This document shows, one piece after another, positions 1 to 10,638 of a stretch of DNA of 64,000 nt. Position numbers and translations under genes: made by a program. The notes under the pieces were generated by a model, which was not told where the DNA came from, ran no database searches, and worked only from the letters and a program-made list of their open reading frames with translations. Positions within the stretch are counted from its first letter, which is position 1. Each line of letters opens with the position of its first letter. Source of the stretch: Monosporascus cannonballus (Eukaryota; Ascomycota; Sordariomycetes; Xylariales). Location: NCBI GenBank assembly GCA_004154925.1, contig QJNS01000057.1, positions 1 to 64,000 of the forward strand, written 5' to 3'.

Positions 1-420
1 GCAGGTTCCTCGCCGACAGCAGGGTGTTCTCCGCCCATAGCAGGGGGTTCTGCGGCAGCGCCTTCCCCGCCCATAGCAGGGTGCTCCGCGGCGGCATTTT
101 CCTCGCCCATGGCAGGTTCCTCGCCCATGGCAGGTTCCTCGCCCATGGCAGGTTCCTCGCCCATGGCAGGTTCCTCGCCCATGGCAGGGTGTTCGTCGCC
201 CATAGCAGGGGGTTCCGCGGCAGCGCCTTCCCCGCCCATAGCAGGGTGCTCCGCAGCGGCGTCCTCCTCGCCCTTAGCAGGGGGTTCTGCGGCGGCGTCC
301 TCCTCGCCCTTAGCAGGGGGTTCCGCGGCGGCGTCTTCCCCGCCCATAGCGGGGTGCTCCGCGGCGGCGTCTTCCTCCCCCATGGCAGGGTCTTGCTCGT
401 CCATGGCAGGGTGCTCCGCG
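1..420 (-). repeat. Coding minisatellite (18-nt units and variants)
   Basis: Imperfect tandem array inside the secreted protein gene. Positions 101-190 hold five consecutive 18-nt units (core CCTCGCCCATGGCAGGTT on the plus strand), four of them identical. The flanking units are degenerate and some are longer. Unit length is a multiple of three, so copy-number change keeps the reading frame. Near-identity of the central copies suggests recent slippage or unequal exchange. Confidence 0.9.
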
Positions 421-705
421 CCAGCACCAACGCCGAACCCGGCATCGGGCGCGCCGTTCTCGGCTCCACCGCCGGCCAGGAGCCGGGTAATTCCTCGTCT
501 CTTGGCTCCGACGTCTCGGATGCCCAAAGCTGAGCGCTATCAACATCAAGAGCTTATACGGTGGGTGGAAATGGGACTAACCATGCTCGTGAGGGGTGCG
601 GGCCTCGACGGCCGGGCTATAGTTCTCTTGCGTCGGAACCGGGACGGCTGCCACGTAGGAAGCACCGGTCGCTAGGACCATCAGGACGGCGTTAAGGTTC
701 TTCAT
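1..705 (-). CDS. Secreted acidic hexapeptide-repeat protein, 3' part missing
   Basis: Two-exon gene read right to left: exon 1 705-582, intron 581-530 (GTTAGT...CTCAG, 52 nt), exon 2 529 to the window edge, still open. About 217 residues are visible. The ATG at 705 starts a clear signal peptide (MKNLNAVLMVLATGASYVAA, cleavage near residue 20) followed by VPVPTQ. The intron joins the exons in frame. After a short linker the protein becomes a run of hexapeptides of the type M-G-E-E-P-A, with variants such as GDEHPA, GGEDAA and AAEPPA, so it is acidic, rich in Ala, Pro and Glu, and lacks Cys after the signal. I do not recognise a catalytic domain. It is likely a secreted or cell-wall repeat protein; function unknown. 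The C-terminus lies outside the window. Long open frames on the plus strand here are shadows of the repeat. Confidence 0.7.
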
Positions 706-2710
706 TTTCGTAAAGAATGTGATAAGGACCAGCAAGGGAGTGTTACTGATCAGCCGAGTATCAAACCCGCACGGAAAAGAAAGCAATAGAGCACAGCTTT
801 GAAATCGGTTAACGTCAAGTCCATAGTGATTGCCTGCTTGTTACACTCAACATACCTCGGAAAGAATTATGCGAAGCAAAGACCGGAGAACCTTGCTCTA
901 GTCACGAAAGGAATGAAGAAGTGCGGACTGAATAATGAGAAGGCGGAAAGGACGGCATGAGAGGAAGTCATCTTCTTTTTAAGGTAAAAAATAAGAGCCT
1001 TGGTCTGTTTAACTAACGTCAAACGACCCTATATTCAACCTTCGACACACCATGCTGTCCAAGGGGCCTGCCGATCTCAAACGGAACGGAACAGCCACTT
1101 ATGATAGGGGTGAGACATGCAACGCGGCATACTGTGTGTCTGCGGCGTCGACGTTTAGTATCTGAATGGAAGCTAGTAGGAAGAACATGGGTCGACGCAT
1201 AACAATTGTCGCCCTTAAGTCCCGCCAGTGCGTTAGTCCTCGCAAACAGGGCCACATCTAGGGTAATCACACATTTCTAGGAAACATAAAAGATGCGCAA
1301 TAAGATCTCCATCCTAGTAAACCACACATTCAACTTCATGGGAAGACCCGGTAGCTGGCGTCGAAGAATAGAAATTTCCGGGGAACTATATGGTGCGAAA
1401 GGAAAGGAGACAAGGGCCCCGATAAGGGCGATCTGTCGATCTTGCTAATTTGGGACTGCGTTTTGTCCGATATCTGGGATAGTTCAGACAACGGACCGGG
1501 GCTCAAACAAGCCCCAAACAAGTAACACCTAGTGCGAACCAGAACATGCCAAAGAGGGATAATGACGACCAGAATTTGAAGACACGCCGCATCGAGTTGG
1601 GTGGTTCTGAATGATGCGCGATGTCAATCTCCATGGAAACACAGCCTTCCGGTTCCAGCCAAGAGTGAGGAGTTTTGTTTGAAGAAAGACTACCTAGGTT
1701 ACACCTAACACGGCGCCTGACAGACCTCATCCGAATCACGACCCGAAAACACGGGGCACAGAAGTAGACTAAAGACGGAAGTTACTTTATGTTGAAGAAA
1801 AGGAATCAGGAATTGCTTGTCTATTATTAGACTTGAATCGGAGCTCTAGCCTTACGGTCTCATGGCACATTCAGTCAACTGTTGGTTCCAAACTTGCAAG
1901 TTTGGCGCCGAGTGAGATAAGACACTCAAGTTGCCGATACTAGCTCAGAACTCTGGCAGGCGATCTCGGGGGTGAGTATAATGAATTACGACGCTACGCA
2001 TATACATACTACCAAAATCTTTCTCCCCCACCACTGGTAGAGATGTGGGAACGGAGGGTCTATAAGTAACCTTGCTTCCTCGTTCTGGAGGCGGAAACCC
2101 GGGCGTATCCGCAATGACAAAGATAGGAAACGGAGTTCCCGGAGACGTTAGTCGATTGGAAGGAAGGGGAAACCGACATATGCTGCCAACTCCAGATAGC
2201 GTCGGGGTCGGAAGTAAGAGAAGCATAAATACCAACTTGGAAAGGCTGTTTCTCAAAATCAAAGAGCTTCGAAATAGGATTATCCTAATAGGCCTACCAC
2301 AACAGGCCCTCCAGCACCCCGCCGCTTAGCAACGGCCCATCATTTTATCTGTGGAATTCCAAATCGGCCGCAGATCGGCTATTTAGGCGGGAACCTTAAC
2401 CAGAGCTCTGAATGGTCACATGCCCGCGGCACACTTCGGATGGCTTACCTAGGTAGAAAGTTTTGATGTCATCGTCCCTACTCAGTAACCTTGACAAAGA
2501 GAGACCCGCAGGACGGGGTGCCTTGCAATAAATGTGAGCCATTGAGCCCAGGCCTGGACTGGTTGTAATTAATCGATAATTTTATATCCGCCAGCATACA
2601 CCGGGCTCAACTCGCCATTGTAAATCTTTGCATTGATGGCTTTCTTCGAGATACGGTGACCCAAACGACCCACGACATTATAGCGCTGGGTTGTGAAGGG
2701 AGATTGAATC
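706..2710. other. Intergenic, no gene seen
   Basis: Divergent spacer between the repeat protein (minus) and ETF-QO (plus). Only short, unconvincing open frames on both strands with no recognisable motif. It carries one perfect palindrome TACCTAGGTA at 2446-2455 and a near copy at 1691. Promoters of both neighbours must lie here, but I cannot place elements. Confidence 0.6.
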
Positions 2711-4706
2711 ATGTCTTTCTCGGCGCCTCTCCAGTCGATAGTACGGCAGAGCACTTTGCCATGCCGCTTACGAGTAGCCAGTCGCGTTATCGCAAGTCCG
2801 CTCTCGTACCCTTCAGTCGCTGCGACGCCTCGAACAAAACACGCACGGCGCATAGCGAGTATCATTCCCTCTCGGCGACTAGTACGGGCCTTCAGTACTA
2901 CGCGTCCGCGGTTTCTCGCTAGCGTCGACGAGAGTTTTGACCCGAAGTCGGTCGAGCGCGAGAGCGACGAGGTTGATGTCTGCATCGTAGGAGGAGGTCC
3001 TGCTGGTCTGAGCGCGGCGATACGTCTGAAGCAGTTGGCAAACGAGAACGGGAATGAAGGCTTCCGAGTATTGCTACTTGAAAAGGCTGGTGAAATAGGC
3101 GCCCACGTGCTATCTGGGGCAGTAATAGAACCGACCGCTATCAATGAACTCTTCCCCGACTGGCTCGATGAGGCCAACGAGAACCGCTTCGAGCATGCGA
3201 CGCCCGCGACGAGCGACAAGATCAAATTCCTAACGAAGTCCATAGCCATACCCATACCGGCTCCGCCCCAGATGAATAACCATGGAAATTACATCGTGAG
3301 TTTAAACCAGTTTACGAAATGGCTCGGTGATCGCGCCGAAGAGGCTGGCGTCGAGGTATATCCCGGATTCGCCGCCTCCGAAGTCCTTTACAGCCCCGAT
3401 GGATCAGTCAAGGGGGTTGCGACCAACGACCTTGGAATCGCCAGGGATGGGACACCCAAGGACAGCTTTGAGAGGGGAATGGAGTTCCACGCTCGCGTCA
3501 CTTTGTTCGCCGAGGGGGCTCATGGCAGCTTAACGAAGCAAGTCGTCAAGAAGTTCGACCTGAGGAGAGACAGCCAACATCAAACTTACGGCCTAGGCGT
3601 CAAAGAGGTCTGGGAAATTCAGCCTGAGAAGTTCAAGAAAGGCCAAGTCGTTCATTCGTTGGGCTACCCGTTACCCTCGGATACCTACGGCGGCGGTTGG
3701 ATGTATCACTTCGGCGACAATTTGGTCAGCGTTGGACTCGTTACGGCCTTGGATTACCCAAACCCTTGGCTATCTCCTTACGGCGAATTCCAGAAAATGA
3801 AGCAACATCCTCTGTACAGAGAGACACTGGAAGGTGGCAAGTGCATTTCCTATGGTGCAAGGGCCCTGATCGAGGGCGGATTGCAATCAATACCCAGGGT
3901 CGCTTTCCCGGGCGGTGCAATATTAGGCGATTCTGCTGGTTTCGTCAACGTCCCCAAGGTGAAGGGCACACATAATGCCATGAAGTCTGGTATGCTTGCT
4001 GCCGAGGCGGCTTGGGAAGCCTTGAGCACTGGAGATTCGGGGTCTGTATTCTTGTACTCCTACGAAGACTCCCTGCGGAAGTCAAGCATCTGGAAGGAAT
4101 TAAAGGAGGTTCGGAACATGCGACCATCATTCCACAGCCCGCTGGGTGTCTTCGGCGGCATCCTTTACTCTGGCATAGACGCCTATCTCTTAAAGGGACG
4201 CGTGCCTTGGACTCTGAAACACAAGACAACCGACCACGGTGCGACAAAACCCGCAGACCAATGCCCGAAGATTGAATACCCAAAACCGGATGGGAAGATC
4301 ACCTTCGATATCCTAACGAGTGTTTCTCGGACGGGGACCAACCATGAGGAAGATCAACCAGTGCATCTCCAGGTCAAGGACTGGGATGCTCATGCCTTAG
4401 AAACATTCCCTTCGTACAAGGGCCTGGAGAACCGGTTCTGCCCCGCCGGCGTTTACGAGTACGTGGAGGACAGCTCGAAGCCGCTGGGGGTGAGATTCCA
4501 AATAAACGCCCAGAAGTAAGTCTGCATCACAGTTCCAAATATCCTACGGAGGAGCTTGCGTGCCACCACCATTGATACGAATCGAGAAGCTAACCCCGGG
4601 GGCCAGTTGCATCCACTGCAAAACGTGTGATATCAAGGCTCCACATCAGGACATCAACTGGGCGGTGCCGCAGGGTGGCGAGGGCCCCAAATACTACATG
4701 ACATAA
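2711..4706 (+). CDS. ETFDH (CIR2): Electron transfer flavoprotein-ubiquinone oxidoreductase
   Basis: Exons 2711-4515 and 4607-4706, intron 4516-4606 (GTAAGT...CCAG), 634 aa. The enzyme passes electrons from ETF to ubiquinone at the inner mitochondrial membrane during fatty-acid and amino-acid oxidation. The N-terminus is a basic mitochondrial presequence with [10 protein letters not shown] near residues 59-68. The FAD-binding GGGPAG loop is at 94-99. The 4Fe-4S ligands are C577 (CPAGVYEY) and the C603-x2-C606-x2-C609 motif, the latter encoded entirely by exon 2. Without splicing the protein would stop after INAQK and lose three of the four cluster cysteines, which strongly supports the intron. 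Length fits the family. Intact housekeeping gene. Confidence 0.95.
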
Positions 4707-6203
4707 GGATGGAGGCCATGCCGGCCTCACGACATGAGGCCGCCTCCGACGAAATGTTAGCGGTGACGGACCGGCGGCTCTAGTATAACCCCCTCAATGC
4801 TATAGATAGGCTAGCTATATTGCCATTGATGCTTGATGAGGGCGCCGCCTGATTCTGTTCGAATCTTGTGTATATGTTTATATAGCTGCACTAAGCGGCG
4901 CGGAGTTCCCACGCCAAGCCACCGCGCAAGTTGGGAAATGCATCAAGGATGGTACCATAGCGGTTCCTACTCAACCTGGGGAAGTACTCATGCATATATG
5001 CAAGGTATATTTGGGTTCAAGCCATATTTTCCAGGCTGAGCCAAATACACATAAAATCATTACACGATATAATTTGCACGATAGATACTATACCCAGTAT
5101 CTTCGAACACGATGACTGATCAATAGTATTCACGGTTAGGATAGATTGTACCTCAGTCTCGTAGAGCCTCACTCTAAAGCCGACTGATGCGTGGTTACCG
5201 ACAAGCTTCGACCCTGATGAACCTTATGCCCGCTGGCTGGTTCGGCAGGGTCAGACAATATGACTCACGAGATGTTAAGCTTTGCGCGGCAAACCTTAAC
5301 TCATGCATATATATATATATATATATATATGGCACTTTGATATCCGTACACAGACAAGAGAGCTCGCATAACTCCATATTCTGATCACAGACATATCTCG
5401 CTACGATATGCCTCTGTCGCTGCCAGTCTCTAGACTCAACGGTTTCAAGTGAAACATAAGACGCCTTTAGTCGGCGGAACTGGTCTTGAGACTATGCTAA
5501 TATATGGAAATTATGGATGAACGCCGCATTTCACTTACCAATCCGATCATCTAAGCACATTACTATAAATTGACATAGTTAATCCATACTCTCTAGTCCA
5601 GGTAGCCCTCTTTTATTGATATTACACTAGCGCCCCTAGGTCACAGCAAGACAATGACGATGAAATTAACCTTCCCGCGGACTTCTTGGCGTCTAGTTCG
5701 AGATATCGAGCATATACCGGCCCCTTCAACATGCATATGTACTCAACCCACGATGAGCCGGCAGCACATCCATTCAAGGAGCCCCCATGAACTCCTCCGC
5801 GCAGAAGCAGCCAGTCGGCTTAACAGGGTAGGGGGTGTCTTTGTACTCCCGCCATCATTCTTTGGCCCACGTGGTGCCGTCATTGGTAGGTAATGGGACG
5901 ACTCGGAAAATAGATACAAGGACCTTGGAACTCCAGTCTCGTACCTGTGTAAAGACTAGCTGTAGGTAGGTCTGCTAAAGGTGGTCTATATGTGGGATAG
6001 AGCTATTAGATGGGCTCTGACGATTTCTCCTTATCGGTAGCGCTTACGCATATGTATACTGGCAAGGACATTCACCAACTGGCAAGACCTGGCATTTGAC
6101 AAGTCCATGTGCTTTTCCTTTATTTTTCTTTTTTAAGTCTTTCTTTGCCTCACCACCGCCCCCGAACTAAACCCTTATTTTCTTGTTATCTCCCTTCCTC
6201 TTC
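4707..6203. other. Intergenic, AT-rich, no gene seen
   Basis: No coding signal recognised. Holds a dinucleotide microsatellite at 5307-5330 and a pyrimidine-rich stretch near 6110-6200 just beyond the end of the LysM relic. Confidence 0.6.
5307..5330. repeat. (AT)12 microsatellite
   Basis: Twelve uninterrupted AT dinucleotides in intergenic DNA. Confidence 0.95.
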
Positions 6204-6560
6204 TCAAACATTCGGCTCCCCGTAGGCTCTAACACAGTACGATTTGCCCACGGTGTACGCGCGGCACCCAATACCTAGAGGTGGGTTCTGCATCGTGGGT
6301 TACCACCACGGAAATAAGGAAAGGTCGCACGCTTTGGCACTTGCCCATCGCACAAAGTCCTCCATCGTGATGCCCCACGCTTTGGGGATCTGCAGGCAGG
6401 GATTGATCCGTCGTTGTCCCACCACCAGGAGCAATACTTGGTGGTGCTGGAACCGTAAGGCATCCGGGCTCATGTCGTCCACTACCTTTTGCGGCAACGC
6501 AACTGTCGTGTGAACCAGAGCGGCGGCTGCCGCTAAGGCCAAGGTAAGAGACTGCGTCGT
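6204..6560 (-). pseudogene. LysM-domain secreted protein (effector-like), broken
   Basis: The minus strand holds pieces of a LysM protein in two frames. The first frame gives a signal-peptide-like stretch (LALAAAAALVHTTVALP); the second gives the conserved TKYCSWWWDNDGSIP block; the first frame returns with IPKAWGITMEDFVRW. After a putative intron at 6288-6344 comes the typical LysM end (NPPLGIGC, then TVGKSYCV) and a TGA stop at 6204-6206. Two frame changes lie between these blocks, and no in-frame ATG exists: the expected start is ACG at about 6558-6560 with a stop just upstream. LysM proteins of this type bind chitin and in plant-associated fungi hide it from host immunity. Here the gene looks non-functional, unless the indels are assembly errors. 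It lies 1.8 kb from a chitinase relic of the family that commonly neighbours LysM genes. Confidence 0.75.
6288..6344 (-). other. Probable GC-AG intron in the LysM relic
   Basis: On the minus strand TGG is followed by GCAAGT and 57 nt later by GATGCAG, then AACCCA. Removing this interval joins the LysM segment ending in DFVRW to NPPLGIGC, matching the usual RWNP junction of the family. A TAAC branch-like sequence lies about 10 nt from the acceptor. GC-AG introns are a known minor class, and the donor GCAAGT is their consensus. The alternative is a decayed GT donor. Confidence 0.6.
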
Positions 6561-8334
6561 GAAAGAAGAGCTCTAAGCTACAAGACTGAAAGGGCTTCTT
6601 CCGTATGGTTGGATAAGGAGGCAGCGGAAATGCACGAATACTTCGAGAAAACCATCAAACGGGAATGATCAGCGTGCTCTAATATATGCCCGCGCTCTCC
6701 CGTGCCCTCACATTTCCTCGTGCCTACGCATAATCTCCTGTCTTCTTTGGACCTGGGAATCCTCCATGGATCTGGCTCTCTCACCTCCGCTCTGAGTAAT
6801 CCTCGATAGTCTGGCCCATCGTTACAGCTCCTATAGGAGGATGCTAAGATGTCGGGCGAGAACATCACACCAGATAACATGCTATAGAGCCAAAACAAAC
6901 ATGACATTCCCGCGGAAGAAGTCTGGGGCTCAGGGATCCGCACCGCTCATCCGCATACACTTCTTGTCGAAAAGACCAGGCCAGAGAAGCGTACCAGAAC
7001 CGATACGCCCAAGTGCTTGCTCACCTATGGTAGTATGTGTGTATGGAGCCTGTAAGTCAGTTCGTGCCCCTTGAACTGCCAGGGATTCCCCAGCTTAGCG
7101 AACCAAACCCCAAGCCAGAAAGCCAGCAAGCCAAACTGTTCGACCCACCCCCGCCACGTGCGGTGCGGGCGATTTGCGTTAGCCAGCTGCCCCATAGGGC
7201 AGAGCGCCTCATGCAGGAATTCAGCAGGCGGGCTGCTGGGAAGGTTGCGTCGGCAATCCTCCAAAGCTTAAAGACAGTATGCCCACCAGCAAGCGAGCTG
7301 CCGGGCCCACCTTGCAAGGCCCCATGAATAGGCCCACGAGCATACACATGAACCGCCGCGGCGAGCCCTACAAGGGAGAAAAGTAACCATTTAATCTAAG
7401 GGGCCAAGAGTCGACGACACATACTTATCAAATCTAGCACACTGGCACCTATCGAGGTTTCCGTTGGTAAGCATCCGAACTAGAAAAACCAACTATGTAG
7501 GGCGAGAAACAAGCATGTGCTTACCTCTATTGCCCCATTGTCACAGCGTCGTCGTTGGTGGCCATCGCTCCTCCGGATAGGTGAAATGGTCAGTCCATTG
7601 AGTAACCGTGGGGCACCAAGATCAACGCGTAAGATAGATCTGTTAGCCGAAATATAGGGTGAAGCGGCCGCCTCCGATCCAGGAATAGAGGGTCCCGGTG
7701 GAAGGTTGCATGCGCGAATTTCCAAGCTGCGATAGCTCCAGAGCGTACGGGATCTGTATCCAAGGCTCTATTTCTAGAATGGCCAGAAGATATTCCCCAC
7801 CCCCCTGAATTTTAGTTTTAGTATGAAGCTTATACTCGCTAATGGACCGAACCCAAACTGGACGTCACTAGTCATTCTCTTTCTGGAAAACACCTAATAT
7901 GTCGGGTGTTACTGTAGTTTCTAGTTTAACTGCTGCTTTCTGGGCCATTTACTCGATACAATCCCAAACGCCCAAGGCGTGCGCTTCTCCCCAGAGGCCC
8001 ACTCCATATCATTCCTCAGGGGGCCCACAGGGTAGCTAAGGTTGCATACGATACGAAGAGCAATCAAATTGGTCTCCAGAACGAGAACACAGCCGCTTAA
8101 CCCCATCGCTGGTCTTGGGTTTCCATAGGCTTCGATGTTATAGTCTAGATTTCGAATATAGGTCAACTTCCGCCGATGCCTAGTTCATCCGGAGACCTTG
8201 CATTCAGGGGTTAAATATCATCGAAACATTTCTCTGTTAGCTTTCATTGAAGAACAGTAAGCAATTTCATCTGCCCCCGTCCTTCCCCCTTTGGGCCCTG
8301 CCGACGCTGCACATACAGAGGGAAGAGAAAGAGC
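6561..8334. other. Intergenic between two broken genes
   Basis: No recognisable gene. A GC-richer patch at about 7050-7330 is open in several frames on both strands but matches nothing I know; it may be a fragment of an old repeat. If the flanking relics were once a divergent LysM/chitinase pair, the catalytic part of the chitinase should have been here and has been lost. Confidence 0.5.
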
Positions 8335-8711
8335 ATGCTGACTCGGGATGCTGCAGTGATCATCGCCATCATGGTTGCCATCCTCTTCGTCGTGCCGTTC
8401 CTGGGGAAGCCGGCGCTGTCGCGGTGGGCGCCGCCACGCTGGGCCGCATCATCTTCCTCGTCAGCGAGTCAGCAACGCGGCTTACGGCATCTGCACCATC
8501 GCCGACGACGCGGACTCGGCGCTCATAGGCGTCATGGGCCTGTTGCTCGGCGCCGGCGGCGTCACCAAGGCCGTCAGGGACGCCAAGGGCTTTCAGGACA
8601 TGGGGCGCCATGAGGGCCAAGCTGCGTTCTGGCGGCGGCGCCGTGAAGCTGGGCGGCTTCAAGGCCAACGACGACAAGCTCCAGGCCATCGTCAGCGCCT
8701 GTACGAAATAG
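8335..8711 (+). pseudogene. C-terminal remnant of killer-toxin-like GH18 chitinase
   Basis: A GC-rich island carries, in three successive plus-strand frames, blocks I recognise from the extreme C-terminus of fungal subgroup-C (killer-toxin-subunit-like) chitinases. These are a hydrophobic segment around DAAVIIAIMVAILFVVPFLG, then GEAGAVAVGAATLGRIIFLV, then NAAYGICTIADDADSALIG with GVTKAVRDAKGFQDM, and finally LGGFKANDDKLQAIVSACTK before the TAG at 8709-8711. Three frame changes separate the blocks, near 8405, 8470 and 8610. No GH18 catalytic domain, LysM or chitin-binding domain is present upstream. The gene is therefore both truncated and frameshifted. The family assignment is from memory of the C-terminal pattern. 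Confidence 0.65.
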
Positions 8712-9037
8712 TGAGATTCCGTTAGAGTTCCGGCCCTGTATTATCATCGCGTTCTACATATTATTGATAGTACCACAGTTTGGCAAGTCCTATAGACACA
8801 ATACTTTTATTAAAATACAAGCCAAAAAGGGGACTGGTCCAAAGTTCATGTGATTCAAGCGGGCCCAAAGCACCCTGATGTATTCTTGCCTCAAGATACG
8901 GTAGCCTCCAAATCCGCGCGTGACACGTTTACGAGTTATCCAGAACCCATAAGCTACCATTGCGACCTTAAGCCATAACATATGGTGCGACTACCTAGGA
9001 GTAACCAAGGTTTACGTTGCTGAGCCACGTCCGGCCG
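8712..9037. other. Intergenic, no gene seen
   Basis: AT-rich convergent spacer between the chitinase relic and the 3' end of the HRQ gene. Nothing recognised. Confidence 0.6.
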
Positions 9038-10638
9038 TTAAAACCCTTGTTGGGCGTGCCATTTCTTCTCCCATCCTGGAAACCACGGACTCTCCTCCAG
9101 GGTCTTCGGCTCCCAATCTTTCTCGATGAGTCCCTTGTCGACCTGCTCCCTCTCGAACTCCTCGAGCATCGGGATGACGACGTGCTCTGTGTGCCACGTG
9201 TTTTTGTACTTCATTATGTTCTCATTGCCTTCCCTGAGCACCTTGAGGAGCAGGCTCGGCACGTACGGCTCGTCCCTGAACTCCTCGAGCGGCGTGAAGA
9301 GCCCCTTGAAGTTGAACACGACGCCACCGGACAGCGGGAGGCGGCGCAGGGTCTGCCAGTCTACCCGGAAGTGGAGGCGCTCCCGCGTGAGACCTGCGTC
9401 CTGATAGTCTCGGTAGCTCTCGTGCGGGTCGCCTGGCGGCATGTGCAACGGCTGGTCAACCTCCAGCCCCCAGGAGCCCCGCTGGATGGGCTTGCTGACG
9501 GGCATCTTGGAGAAGTACCTGTGGCAGGGTCAGATTCCAGGCCGAGCCGCAGAGCGGATTGAGCGTAGAAAATCTAGTGGCCTCACCGGTCCATGCTGAG
9601 CTGTATCTTCTCCTTGTAGTCCGGGACCGGCTCGTGGATCTCGTGGAGCTTGAGGCCGATCTTGCTCGCCACGTTCCAGCCGAGCGACGAGCAGATGACG
9701 CCGGCGCGGAAGTGGTAGATACCGGTCTCTGGATGGCGCAGGACGATGCAGAAGTCCTCAGGCACGTTTTCCAGCAGGATCAGCAGAGGGTGTTTCTCCG
9801 CGAAAACCGACACGGTGCCGAGTATCTTGTTCTCGAGCCGCGTTCTGTCCGGTGAGAGTGAGAAGTACTGCGGGTACCTGGCACATATGAACTGCACCAC
9901 CATCTCCATCGACTCCTTGCATGCCAGCTCGGATCCCGGGAGCCATTGCAGTACCGCTTCGCCATGCTTAGCGTATAGTTCCTGACGCTGCGCGATCCGA
10001 GTCTTGTACGTGTTCTCGAGCTCAATCCACCAATCCGGCTCCAGCTTGGTCAGGGCTGGAGAATGTCAGCCGCTTGCACACTCCAAGTAAGATCGAGTGT
10101 GTGCTCTACCCATTGTCTGATGATATGCCCATCGGAGGGGCCGGTATGGCCTTGGTAGCGCTTTCACAATTTCAAACTCCTTGTAGGGGCGGGGCAATGG
10201 CACTTCGGAGAGGGTGGCATAATCAGGGAAGTCACCGAGGGCCTTGATCTCACGAACGGAGAAACCGCTATACGAAAACTTCGAGTCCTCTGCTGCCCGA
10301 TAGTCCTCCTCGAGCCCCAGTAACGAGCACTCGAATTTCCTTTGGTCAAATAGGAGCTCGCCTAGGGCTTTCTGCTGGCTCAGCGGCATGCTCGTTTTCA
10401 TCGTCTTGAGTTTGTCTCTCTGCAGCGGTGGAAATGCCGAGACGAGATCCGAGGCGGAAGATGTCAGGGGCTTTGAGGTTTCCTGTTTCTCTATAGGCGG
10501 GGTGCTTGGCCGGGCCGGTGTGTGGCGGAGGCCAAGTTTTCTAAGTCCAGCATCTTTCCCATTCTTATTCAAGGCGAGAAATGTGGCGACGGAGAAGAGC
10601 ACTGCGAGTGCTACCAATGTGAGACCAGAGAAACCCAT
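9038..10638 (-). CDS. HRQ/DUF3445 haem-dependent oxidative demethylase-like protein
   Basis: Exons 10638-10110, 10055-9587 and 9518-9038, with introns 10109-10056 (54 nt) and 9586-9519 (68 nt); 492 aa. Residues about 5-23 form a single membrane helix (LVALAVLFSVATFLAL), so the protein is probably membrane-anchored with its domain on one side. The rest fits the DUF3445 family, named after the alpha subunit of bacterial haem-dependent oxidative N-demethylase: the exon 1-2 junction gives TMALTKLEPDWWIELE, exon 2 holds ENVPEDFCIVLRHPETG and IHEPVP, and exon 3 holds FRVDWQTLRRLPLSGGVVF. The substrate in fungi is unknown; a redox or demethylation role is inference from the family name. The reading frame is intact across all junctions. 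Confidence 0.85.

Noticed and set aside
109..675. Plus-strand 188-codon frame of MAGSSP-type repeats
   Set aside because: It is the antisense shadow of the minus-strand secreted repeat gene, which has a signal peptide and an in-frame intron.
1945..2329. Overlapping frames on both strands (105 and 85 codons)
   Set aside because: No motif, no splice support, and mutually antisense; probably chance.
4840..4875. GTTCGAATC-like box considered as a tRNA T-loop
   Set aside because: The flanking bases do not form a T-stem and no acceptor or anticodon arm could be found. No tRNA gene in the window could be supported by eye; a tRNAscan-type search would settle it.
7037..7347. GC-richer patch open in several frames on both strands
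   Set aside because: Proline- and alanine-rich in one direction, Gly/Ser/Trp-rich in the other, without any recognised domain. Possibly a repeat fragment, but no copy exists in this window.
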